This document shows positions 24,201 to 36,200 of a stretch of DNA of 64,000 bases, in pieces. The position numbers and the translations under genes were made by a program. The notes beneath the pieces are model-generated. The model was not told where the DNA came from and did not search any database. It saw only the letters and a program-made list of their open reading frames with translations. The stretch's first letter is position 1. Every line of letters begins with the position of its first letter. The DNA is from Plumapathes pennacea. Its lineage: Eukaryota; Cnidaria; Anthozoa; Antipatharia; Myriopathidae. The stretch is taken from assembly GCA_964036295.1 (NCBI GenBank), contig OZ038465.1, positions 15,057,667 to 15,121,666 on the forward strand. Reading direction: 5' to 3'.

Positions 24201-27200
24201 TCTTTACAACATTTGTCATTGGTGCTGTAATTACACCGCCAATCACCGAGGCTGTAGGAAACCCCATTAACCAATCAGAATTCAAAGTAATTTGCGTTTG
24301 GTGTGGAAACGCCATCGCCACTTGCCTGCTTGCGTGACAAGATTGCAATCAAGTTTTGCTTTTGTCCCTGATTGGCCTAGAATGTTGCGAAACTTGTTTG
24401 GACCAATCCGAAAGCGTAACAAACGCAAAACTAAAGCAGTCACACGATCAATTTCAAGAGTCATCCAAAAACGGCACTAATCAATATCTTACCTGTCTGT
24501 AAAGGAAATGCAGCAGAAACGTGATGTACATAATCTCACACGCCACGACAATCACCATTTCAGGGCCAATGTAGCGATAAAGTCGAAGAGTTTGGATTTT
24601 TGAGTTGGGGTAGTACCCTCCAGTGGGCAGAATCTCCATTAAGAACGTGACGACACAGAAGAAGTTAGTCGGCGCATTGTATACTGTGAACTCTGAGAAG
24701 ATAGCCCGCGTGTAGCGATCAATCCAGTGTAGCGGTTGGAGCTCCTTCGCCAAGGCTTCCGATTTGTCTCGATCAGCGCCGAAATCCGCAACATAACCTG
24801 ACAAAACAAAACAGATACGCATTGAACCCGTTTACTCTGAAGCTCAAAATACAGATTCTAATAACCTTTTAGGAAGAAACTGTGTGAGGGTTGTATTGAG
24901 AATTGATAGTTTAATCAGCTTTCATCTAAGCAAGGTATCAAAAGCCAAGTTCTCCATTCTGTATGATATATCTCTGGTGAGAAACTGAAGGAGAAAACTG
25001 AAGTTGAACACTCTTAGGAGTGAAAGGGTTAACGCCTGTTTGGCCAGTAAGATATTGATCTTTAACATATCCGAGCCGGGGACACTACCACAGTCATCTA
25101 AAAACGGTTGTAACAGCCGCTAAATTTGATGGCATTAAAAAAATCCTACCTCCTCCCCAGTAGGTAGCAAACGTTCCCCAATAGGGGGTACCCTTGAGTT
25201 TCCATGCCGATTGGTATTGCCAGGGCGTGGCCTCCTTCTTCTCGTCCACAGTTTCGTTGGCGGCCATTGCGATCCACTTGGGGTGGTAGTTGTCTTGATC
25301 CTCGTAGTCCCAGTCGTATTGCGCCATACAGTCTTTGAAGAAGGGTGTCATCATGTTGATGATTTTGCATTTGTCTGTGAGCATAGAAAGAAAGAGAAAT
25401 AGTAAATCAACCCTACCATAGCGATGATAATTGTTTTCAGACATTTTAAAGTGACAATTTTCGCAAACATTGTTAAACAACTAGTGCTACAAATATTGGA
25501 CGGTGGTGGGAGAACCACAACAACAGATTAAAAACAACAACAACAACAAACGAAAACAAAAAAGATAAAAGTATCGATGCCACTGATCATAAAAGACAAA
25601 TTGATTTATGGACCATCTCGTCCTTTTATCCGCTCCTTCCTTTCCACAAATTTGTTTTTCTTTTTTGTCTGTACCAACCTTTCTTTATTCGTAAGATCCG
25701 CAGTCTCGGTGAGCCCACGAGGTGAGCTGTCTCACGGTCAGCGACGTAGCCTTCTTTGTACTTATGTAGCACTTCAAAGTTCTTGACGTAGTTTCCATTA
25801 ACGTTCACCCATTTCTTCTTGTTCTTCTTCTTCAGCCGGATGACTGTTCGGCTTTTCGTCACGTCGAGTTCCAGCAGCTCATTCTGGTTAAACTGTACCA
25901 CAGGACCATACCAATAGCGAGGCTTCAGCGTCGGAATAAAGCTCGTCATGGCCCAGCCCCAGAAGGAATTTGCATCAGAACTCTGTATAATTTAATCACA
26001 GGAAGAAAGAGCTCAAAGCTACTTCTTTTTTGAATGTTCACGGATACAAACCTCCTCTTTTTTTAGTGACGTCATTGCAATCAATTTGAAGGGAATAATT
26101 TATTCTGGGGATCAACCCACTCACTCCCAAGACATCCTCGGAGACCCGAGTACAGATCGTGGTGCGGCGGGCAAAAAGCGGCGGAGGGGGAGGGGGTAAA
26201 AGGCGAAAGAGGAAAAGAGCTCCTTCGCCTTTCTCCCCCTCCGCCGCTCTTTGCCCGCCGCCCCAGGGTGCTCCCAAGAGTGATCAACTTCCATGTACTC
26301 TTTTCAGTATCTCACCTGAAATATATCACACAGTATGGAGAAATTGGTTTTTGATCAACTCTCACTATGTCATTCATACTGATTTTCTTCTTGAGAGGTT
26401 GGAAGAGTTTCTATTCATATAAAATAACTTTATTGTTCTGTCCTCCAATTGGCTGCATTACCAAGCGTGGACTGAGTGACGTCAAACGGTCAGGACCGAC
26501 AGCTACTTACCGTTTGAATGTTCACGTAAGTTGTACAGGTTATCCCCCCCTCCCCTCCTCTCGAATCATTTTGGAGTGCGACGTGACGTCATCAAAAAAT
26601 TAGAACATGAAACAGTTAGAACGCAGACTTTAGGACAGTCAAAAATTTGTCTCTTTGTTCCAAGTCTGCGCTCCCTTCTAGTCCACAGTCTCAGAATTTG
26701 AAATTTGGAACTATCCTTATGTAAAAATATCCTGGGCCCGGCTGTTCAAAAAGAGGACAGCGCCTTTTACCGTATAAATCACTATCCAGCTGTAGATAGG
26801 TGTTAACCTACAAGCTTATTTTATCAACGGGATAGGGACCTGGTGGATAGCGCTATCCACGCTCTAAACAACCGGGACCTGGCCTCAAACTTGGCCGACA
26901 TCCATACAAAAGAACATACATACATCTTCAAAACCTCCCGTTCCGGTGTAATCGGATTCCTGGATTACGCTTCGTATGGCTTCTGTAACCTTGAACGCTA
27001 TAGGGTCGCGATTTCCATAAGCCACAATCAGTAGAACGGACAGGAAAAGGAAATAGGTGATCATCTCCCGGATGATCTGCTTCATAGCTTTCTGCTTGAG
27101 TTTCAGTTGTCGGGCAGCCTCGAGCTTCTCTGGGTCCGGGGGCTTCGAGATGAAGCCCAATTTACGGATGGTTTTCTCTTCGTCGTTCTCGGCCACATCC

Positions 27201-30200
27201 TTGTGGATTGCCTCTTCGTCCGGGGTGAGTTCGTTGTTTTGTTCGTTCTCCTCTTCAGCTTTGTTTGGATCTTTGATGACCAGTGCAAAGAACATGGCAG
27301 CCGCAAACACCTAACGAAAGGGCACAAAAGAACGCGACGTCAGAGTTTTCGAAAAGTTCTTTCAAAAATTGTCCACTCTGGAGAGCGAAAAAGCCGACAT
27401 AATGTGCACGGAAGGCCAAAACGGAAAAAATAAAATAAAATAAAACGCGCTTTAAAAAATTCCGGGCTGGTATGGACTTACTGGAGAGCTCCTAAACCGC
27501 CCGCTGTACATACCTTAAGCGGCTGGGAAATAAGAACATCTTGCCAGAAAGACAACATCATGGTGGACATCCATTTCGCTGACTTTTCGCTGCCAAATGT
27601 CAGACCGTAGAAGACAGTGAATGCGCCAGTAGTAGTTGTGGCGACGAACGCTAGAGCGTATGCAACGTAGACAAAGTAGTGGGGCAGAGTGGCCTTCTTC
27701 TTCTTCTTCTTGTCGTTGCCCTTGTCGTTGTCCTTGTCGTTGTCCTTTTCGTTGTCGTCTTCCTTCTTATCCTTGTCGGCTTTCTCATCTGTGAACTCAT
27801 ACTTCTGGCTCTGCCCATGTGGGTCCTGGTCCTTGTCTAGCCCCTCTTTCTTGGGCTCCGCCGGCCGAGCCTTGCGGAACATTGTCACAATGAGAATGTT
27901 AGCGGGCAGCACCACTAAACTACTCTGGATCGCGATGGACAGCTGTTTGACGGAAAAGCTGATCGGCCCGAGGTGCACGGAGGTGCCGGTGGAAGATTTA
28001 TCGTCCACTTTGTAGAACATCGCGTTGGCAAGCATGGTGCTCATAAGGACGGACAGGCAGCAGGTCAGGCGCTGGATACGGGTAAAGTTGCTCTTGACGG
28101 GTCGCGCAATAACAGAGAACCACAAGTGGTTATCAGACAGGTTCTTGCGCGCTTCTGTCGAGAACAGCAGGTTGAAGCTGGTTAATTCCTCTTTGCTAGC
28201 CGGCACGAGCGTTCTGTCTACCATTCCGTCGTCCTCTTCCACGGCCATCCAGCGATCGCAGATGAACCACGTTTTCACGTCACTTTGAAGGTCGTGCACC
28301 ATGATCCTCAGAAGATACCAGGAAGGATCGGCGCCTGTATTGTCGTGCCAAATACGCAGAGTCTTCAACTTCCCGAGACAGCGAGGAGCGCCCAGAAGAA
28401 AGTAATCCACGCTTCCTCGGCAAAACTTTCTCCGGGTAGGGTCCGGATCTCGGAGCAAGCGAGGTGACGTTTCGTCAAGGCCTCCAGCGAGAACCATACG
28501 GATCTCGGAGGTGGTTCCAGCGTGACTGTTAAAGCCCGTGTAGACCACAATCTCGTACATGTACGTGTCACGCGGATCATTGTCCTGTAAAGGTGTCACG
28601 CCAAGCTGAAGCAGTAAAGAAAATAATGAACGATGTGAGAAAAGAGACAGATATGGGAAATTGGAGAGAAACGGGAGAAATAGGAGAGGGAGCAGGAGAC
28701 ATGAAAGGATGATGGGGAAATAGACGATTAAGTTCTCATTCCTGGGTGGCTGTTTGTTCTTCCTTGTCGGGCCTATCTGTTCCTACAGGTCCCTTTCTCT
28801 GTACCTTGTCAGGCCTATCTGTTCCTACAGGTCCCTTTTTCTGTACCTTGTCAGGCCTATCTGTTCCTACAGGTCCCTTTCTCTGTACCTTGTCAGGCCT
28901 ATCCGTTTCTACAGGTCCCTTTTTCTGTACCTTGTCAGGACTATCCGTCCCTACAGGTCCTTTTCTCTGTACCTTGTCAGGCTTATCTGTTCCTACAGGT
29001 CCCTTTCCCTGTACCCAGTCAGGCCTATCTGTTCCTACAAGTCCCTTTTTCTGTACCTTGTCAGGCCTATCTGTTCCCACAAGTCCCTTTCTCTGTACCA
29101 TGTCAGGCCTATCTGTTCCTACAAGTCCCTTTCTCTGTACCTTGTCAAGCCTATCTGTTCCTACAAGTCCCTTTCTCTGTACATGCCTTGCCTCTGTGTC
29201 TCCGAATCTGTTTATTTATGTTTGTCTTGGTCCTTTTGTCCGTCTCTTTCGTCTTCGTCAAAAGTAAGGTTTACCATGTACGAATTACGTATTTTTTCTC
29301 TATTCATTGGATAATTTACGCGTTCATATTAAATGTCTCCTCATCCTAATCCTTCAAAACTTTCATCGTACCTTTTCCTGGTCTTTCCTGTCAGCGCGTC
29401 GAGCCCAAACACAAAGTATTCCATAGAGAGCAAAGAAGCCCATGACAACGCAAAACACCAACGGGTTATTCAACAGTTCTGTCAGGTTCACTTTGCTGAA
29501 GTCAATTTTGTTGGGCGCGACAACGAAATCCGAAGCAAAGGAAGTCATGTGATAGGCGAGACAGTGAGTTTGGGTTGGGGTTGTCTGCGGACCAACCTGA
29601 AACAAACAAACAAACAAACAAACAAACATTAAGGGCGCGTTCGTTTGACCCAATGGGTTCTATGCACGGGAACTGACACGAGCTTCAAAACGAGGCTGTC
29701 CTGGCATAACTGAGGCTACCTTAGAATTTGCGCACGTAACTACTCGATGAAACATGTGCATTTCCTCTGTAGACGCCTTTCTGCTTTAGAGCGATAGGAT
29801 TTCGTGCCAGGTTAGCCTCACTTTGAATCCAAGATGGTGGCACCGTTCAATGAACAAATTACAAACCAATATTAGGGGGGGGGGGTGGGGTGGGACAGAA
29901 AATAGACGGTCGGGGTAGGGAGGGCGGGTAGCAGAAAGGCAGTACTTACCATCATTCCATCTGACTCAAATACACCGGTCGTTTCGTTCATATAAATACA
30001 CGAAGCTTCAAATATGTACACAGTACAGTTGCTCTCCTCTGGAGCAGCATCTGATCCCTCCGTCGTTCCAAAGGTGCCATTGTATTTGAAGCTTGCGTAC
30101 CACGGTCCGGCTGCGGAGTAATTGTGTGAAGCGGCCGGTATTTGCATCGAGTAAGGATTGACACTAGAATCGTTTCCGGAGCCAAAGCTGGGTATAACTT

Positions 30201-33200
30201 GAATAAAATCACAGTTACCAAAGTTGGAAGAAGCTTTCGCCCCTTTCTTCACACAAACTGTAATTTGAGTGTTGTTCTCTTGCGGGTGAACTTGCACCAA
30301 AATGGCGCTTCGGTTTTTCACCACGGTTATTTTCAGAGTCTTCACACTGTTCAAGGTGAACTGATGAACGTCTGGTTTGGGAGGATCTTTGTTCTCCATG
30401 ATCATTTCGAAAGGAGTTTCGAGGTTCGATATTACCATAGGAGTCCCGTTCTCGTATTTCAGCGAAATCTCGCTCACTCCACCAGTGACATCATCACTTC
30501 CATTAGCATAAGCAAAGGGGTTGCCCGTGAAGGCTGCAGACTGAACAAGAAAAACAAATAAATAGACAAGGTAAATAATAAATAGCAAAATAGTTAAACA
30601 ATGAACGCGTGGCTGAAATAAGTTTTCCCCGTCACTTCTAAGCAGGAACATGTAAGTATGGTGTGGAGAACGTAGATTTTGCTCTCTTGTCGCGCGCAGT
30701 AGGCAGCTGATTCAACAGCAAATTCTCCTTGCCGTAATGATTCTAATATTAAATTAATAACATTTTTTGGGACCTCGAAAGGGGGAGGTTACTAGAGACG
30801 GGGCGCTTATAACATTTTTGCATGGAAACATAGTGTTATAACACTTTAACAATAAACAGTTACAAAGATAAAAACATCAACAACAAATTCGGTCTACGTG
30901 TACTCTGCATGTGAGAAAAGTTCGGGGGGGGGGGGGGTAAGTGGTGGTGGGCGCTTATTAGAATCATTACGGTGTATCACATTAATAACCTAGCAGCATG
31001 GTCAGAATTAGTTGGGTCGATGCTTACTGAATATGAGTAGAGGACTTATTCTTTACCCCAAGGCTATGTACTTTTACTGAAACAAAACCATTGACACCAG
31101 AGGCAGCTATAATGTCCCTCCCCTCCCCTCCACTAAATCAATGTTGGTGTGAGTTGGAGCACGTTAGGTAACTGTGTGCAACTGGTATTCTAACATGATT
31201 TGGGGGACGGGGGAGGGGAGGGGGTAGGGGGGAATTGGTATCGTCCCAGCACTTTTGGCCATGATTGTATGATTGTACCATGACCAACCATAGTATGTGT
31301 AAGTCATACTTTCGATGCGTATGTCATACTCGCAAACATTTCCGTTTGTATGCACATTGTGTGAATACGGTATCTGGTTCCCAGATCACCAGCAAACAAA
31401 ACCGATTTATTTCGCTTATAGCGCTTTTCGGATGACTGTCGAAAACTAAAACCTAAACAATGAAAGAGCCAATCAATGAGGCCAGCAAAAACACGTCAGA
31501 CCAATTAGAAGTCCAAGCAAAACCAAACCAAAACTAAAATCAAGTAATTGCGATTGGTTTTACAAACCAATCAGCAGTGCGTGAACACGCCATCGCGACT
31601 TGATTTCTCGCGTGAGAATATCGCAACCAGGTTTTGCTTTTGCTCTTGATTGGCCAAGAATGTTGCTAAAATTGTTAGGACCAATCGGAAAGCGTAGCAA
31701 ACGCAAAATTAAAGCAATCACACGATTACTTTCGACAGTCATGCGAAAACGGCTCTATCTACCTTATTCAAAACGAAGCGTTTTGGTGGCCACAAATTGG
31801 TTGTGCGAATTTTATAAAGGATATGAAGATATGCTGGGATATGAGGCCTAAAGGAATAGCGTGACCAAAGTGATCATCTAGCGCCATCAACTAGAGTGAC
31901 CAAATGACGTGACAGCTTGGGACTGTCTGGTGTGACCAAATGTGACCTACTAGCATAACTTACAAGTTAACTTTATACAGAGAGAATCGCGCCCACCTCA
32001 ATTCCAACACTTTCATCACTGTTGTTATTTTGAACAGCGTTACCCAAGCCCTTGAAACTGGACCCACCACTGGATATGGCGGCCAGGTCTTTAGCTGATT
32101 TCTTTGCCACGGCCATGCTCAGGGATGGACTGGTCACAACCTCAGGCTCTTCATCAGTGGCTAGGTTATTTAGGGTTGCCGACTTGATCATAGACACTGA
32201 TTTCTGGAGTTTCTCCGACATCAATTTCTGGGCCTGTGAATGTATAGAATTTGAACAAAGAGAGGACGAAGGATTTCGTCTTATTGGTCATTTTCAAAAA
32301 CCATTGCCTTGTAGTTGGCCCTTTCACAGATGCCTGTTGCCCTTGTTTTAAAACGACGCCTAGCGCAAAACATTTCTCATGGAAAATGAGTTTAATTTGC
32401 AAAAGAAAAAAAGAAAGAAACTGGGCATGAGTTAGCCCCAGTTTTCTAAAAAAAAAAAAAAAAAAAAAATTCTATTCCTACAATTTCTGAATTGGCCCAT
32501 TGGTGGACTCCCACCCAACATCGGTTCCAGATGTCGTTAAAAAACCAACCGAGAAAGGTCTCTTCCCATCAGGCCCAGTTCAAAAGCTGAACTTCTCATG
32601 AGCCGAAACTGATTTCAATTTAAACAGGGCATGCTTCTGTGACACAAAAGATAATGCGATTTTCCGTACCAATTTTTATGCCTGACGCGTAAAATGGGAC
32701 CCCTTAACAACAGTAACAACAACAAAAACAACAACAAAAACAACAACAATAACAACAACAATAACAACAACAACAACAACAACAATAATTACAACAACGC
32801 CAACAACTTTTGGGCGGCTCCTTCACAGGGAGTGCTCCCCGTTCCATCTGGAATACCTAAGACACTGACTCTGAAAGCTAGGCAACTCACCGTAACATTT
32901 ACAGGCTTGGCTTTGACCTTACTCCCAGTGGTGGCCTCCTTTGATGGGCTCTTTGGGACAGCTGGCCCGATCCCATTGACTAAGCTTTTACTGAGTTTTT
33001 TCGTTTCTCCGGGACTCCCTTTTGACAGCATCTTGGCCGAATCTTCCAAGGCACTCGCGGCGTTAGCCTGTAAAACAAAAACATCGTAAACGGTGGGAAT
33101 GTGTTTTTCGGCTTGGGGTCAACCCAAAAAGTTGAAACAAGATTGTATAAAGGTAAGAGGTAATTCCCCGCATATGTCTTATTCCAAGGTAAGCCCTTCT

Positions 33201-36200
33201 TAAGTTAGTTTTAGAAGGTACCCAGTTTCCCGCCGATATATTACCTCGCGCGCAACAGCGAGAAACGCGTCCGGTCACTCATAACACGTTGCGTGGATGT
33301 TTCGTGGAGGATAAAAAATTTGAGTGACCAAACGCGTTCTCGCTGTTACGCGCGAGGTACTATATTCGCGGGCGGCTGCCTCTGTTACCTTAATACTCTT
33401 GGTTTAACGTATATGTTTTAAGCGATCTGACCAGAAGAAAATTGTACATTTTTGCGCAACTCTGTTGTTACCAGCGAGCCAAAACAACATTAAAACATGT
33501 AGCAATAGACCAGTTTTTCAAGGCTGCGCGTGCATCCATGCTTGACGGGCCACTGACTTTCAAATTCAGCTTTCTTTCACGGCGGACTGTATTCGGTCTC
33601 GATGTATATGCTTCATGTTGCTCTCTAATCGAGTTAGGACGGTTATCTTAAATTGTAATACCACTTCTCACAACATTCACACGTAAGTGCTCGCCAAACA
33701 ATTCTCATATCGAAGGTTGTGGCCTTGCAGACTTGGGCCCCGTCCGCACTACTCCGGATAAATTTGCAAACGGATATCTGTTTATCCGTTTTGGCCTCCC
33801 GTCCACACTAAGACGCGTTTTTGTTGAAAGAAAACGGATATTTTCGAAAACGCTCTCCAGAGTTGGATATTTTCAAAAACTCCGGTTTCATGTTGTGGTG
33901 TGGACGGCGAAAACGGAACTTTTCGAAAGCGCGTGACGTCATGATGATCATGTGATCTCTGTGCGCATGCTCAATCCGGGCATTTAGCATTTTCGGTCAG
34001 TCCGGCGTATTAGTGTGGACAGCGTAAGCGATTCGAAAACGATAGTGTGGACGGAAAACTTTAGATGCGTTTTCGTTTTCAAATTTATCCGGATTAGTGT
34101 GGACACGGCCTTGGATGCGCGCGCAGCTTGACAAGCAGGTCCATTGACAAGAAAACAAACAAGTGCTTGTTACCTTAGCGTCGTCTGAGAGCTTGCTTGG
34201 ATCCTTAAGCAAAGACGCAATAGTGCCAGCTTTGTTCGCCGCGCCTTTTGGATCAGTCACAGGGATATCCATCATTTTATTCATTAAATTGTCCATCCTT
34301 GCCTATCAAACAAAGCACAATGATCACTGATGTTCGAGAGATTGTGTTTTACAGCAGCCGCAAGCTCCCCTTCCCCCTTTATTTATTTATTTATTTATTC
34401 CATTTCGAAGTGCAAAACGAACCCTTTCACTCCCAAGTTCAAAATACCAATTCTCCCAACTACAAAATAAGAAAATGTATGAGTGATGAAATGAGAATTG
34501 ATGTTTTAATCAGCCTGTCTTTGAGCAACGTATCAAATGATAAATTCTGTATGATATATCTCTGATGGGAGAATGGAAAAAGGAAATTGAAGTGGATCAC
34601 TCTTGGGAGTAAAAGTGTTAATCAAATTGAAAATAACTCTGTCACAAGAAAGGTTGTTGTCAGAACGTGGAAGCCAACGCTTTTAGAACTCTATATACTG
34701 ACAATAGCTTTTCTAAGTAGAGACGATGAACGCACTTGAACAACACAGGACAGAACACGGGCCCTTATTCGAGGAAATACGGTAGGTAAGATTTAAAATT
34801 AGTAATGAGTAGAGCCTATATGTTATCTTAGTGTGATACCAGCTCTTAAGAGAACTTGTTCCTGTACCTCAATCAACTTTTAGTTGATACACCAGTGTTT
34901 ATATGTTATCTTACCATAGCAGCTGCCTCAGCAGCTGCAGCAGCTGCTTCGTCCACTTCTTCCTTTTCGGGCTCAGTATCACTTCCACTCATAAAACTCG
35001 CCATGTTTGAAATGGCGGCCATCGCCGCTTCCGTATTGCCCTGGCTCAGCATGAGCTGCAAGTTTTTTTCGCCTTCTTCCAGCAATTTATCTGCCGCACC
35101 CTTATCCAGCTTTGGCCTTTCAACCTGAAGAAAAAAAAAAAACAAAAACAAAACAATTAAACTATTAAATTAAATTAGACCCTCAACGTTTAAACCACAA
35201 TCAGATAGGTTTTCGCGACTTTCAACCAAACAGGAAGCCAAAGTAATTTGCACTTTTTTTTACTTAGAAGAAAAGATCATACAGCAGAAACCATTTGTGC
35301 CAGTTTTCAATCCTTCTTACCTGTACAAAAAGAGTGTATCTGGACACAGAACCTTCCGTATCGGAAACCTCCACCACGACAGTAAGATTGCCGCCTTCGC
35401 CGGAGCCCTCGGGTAACGTAAAGCCATCGGAACGAACAACCTCATTGGCCGCGTCTTTGCTGCCGCTCCACGATCTCACCTGCGACTCAGACCCGTCGGC
35501 GTCCACAGTTAGCAGTGTGTAGTCCAGCGGGCTGTCCTTATCGAACCAGTCTTTACATGTGACGTTAAAGTTGGTTTTCATGGTGAAGCCTTTTGGGGGA
35601 GTCAGCTCGCATTTTCCGACTGCGGGTGGTTTGTTCACCTCGCGAACTATTTCGGAGAAACCGCGAGTTTTCGCGGATGGAATCCACGAGAAGAGCTTGA
35701 ACTGGTAAAGTATCCCTCCTTCAAGAACATTAGGTCTTACAACGGCGTTCTTCCCGCTTAAGGGAGTTGCTAGAAATTTTAAAGGATCGGTTACCTCTTG
35801 CCATTCTCCTGAGGTGGTCTGTTCGCTTACTTTCCAGAGATAATTCAACTGTTGACCAGGGGCACACGTACCACAGACTGCACTCCCCTCAAAGGTTAGC
35901 TTCTCTGATGGGTTGATTTTCTTACGCCCCTCACAGCCAATCTTGCAGCTGTAGAAGAAATGTTCAAATGTTATACGCTGTGAAATCGACTAATGCAGGA
36001 AACAAGACTGTGCCAAGAACAAAAGCATTATTTCTGTGATCTATTTTATCTCAATTTTGTTTGACTGTACATTATAATCGTGAATCAATACAAGAGAAAG
36101 TGAAAAAAGAGATATTTTACCACAACACACCCGTATATCTTTAAGTGAAAAAAAAGAGAGATCAACCCGAGTTTTTCAAATCTATTTTTAAAATAGACGA

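Larger units (their letters stand above)
21223..27310 (-). other. PKD1 exons 24-29: polycystin channel-like region and acidic tail
   Basis: Exons 27310-26924, 25982-25679, 25374-25150, 24797-24493, 23306-23143, 22345-21223. They hold the remaining helices, the extracellular TOP-like domain (SFWGWAMTSFIPTLKPRYWY to EILPTGGYYPNSKIQTLRLY), voltage-sensor-like helices, and a pore region with LGSFDF (3991-3996) followed by MNVFISILSDAFNEV. The cytosolic tail of about 240 residues has a helical Glu/Lys-rich stretch and a run of Asp/Ser-rich acidic repeats (roughly 4175-4230). No EF-hand is evident. The stop is at 21223-21225. Confidence 0.88.
31997..35124 (-). other. PKD1 exons 17-20: pre-GAIN helical region
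   Basis: Four phase-0 exons (35124-34915, 34302-34174, 33067-32891, 32233-31997), residues about 2546-2796. Lys/Glu/Ala-rich and probably helical, with an Ala run after KEEVDE. It corresponds in position to the poorly conserved stretch before the GAIN domain of PKD1. All four exons are multiples of three, so any could be skipped without a frameshift. Confidence 0.75.

Noticed and set aside
28746..29314. Two long plus-strand ORFs of 173 and 186 codons
   Set aside because: They follow a 42-bp tandem array whose period is a multiple of three; no start context, domain or splice support.
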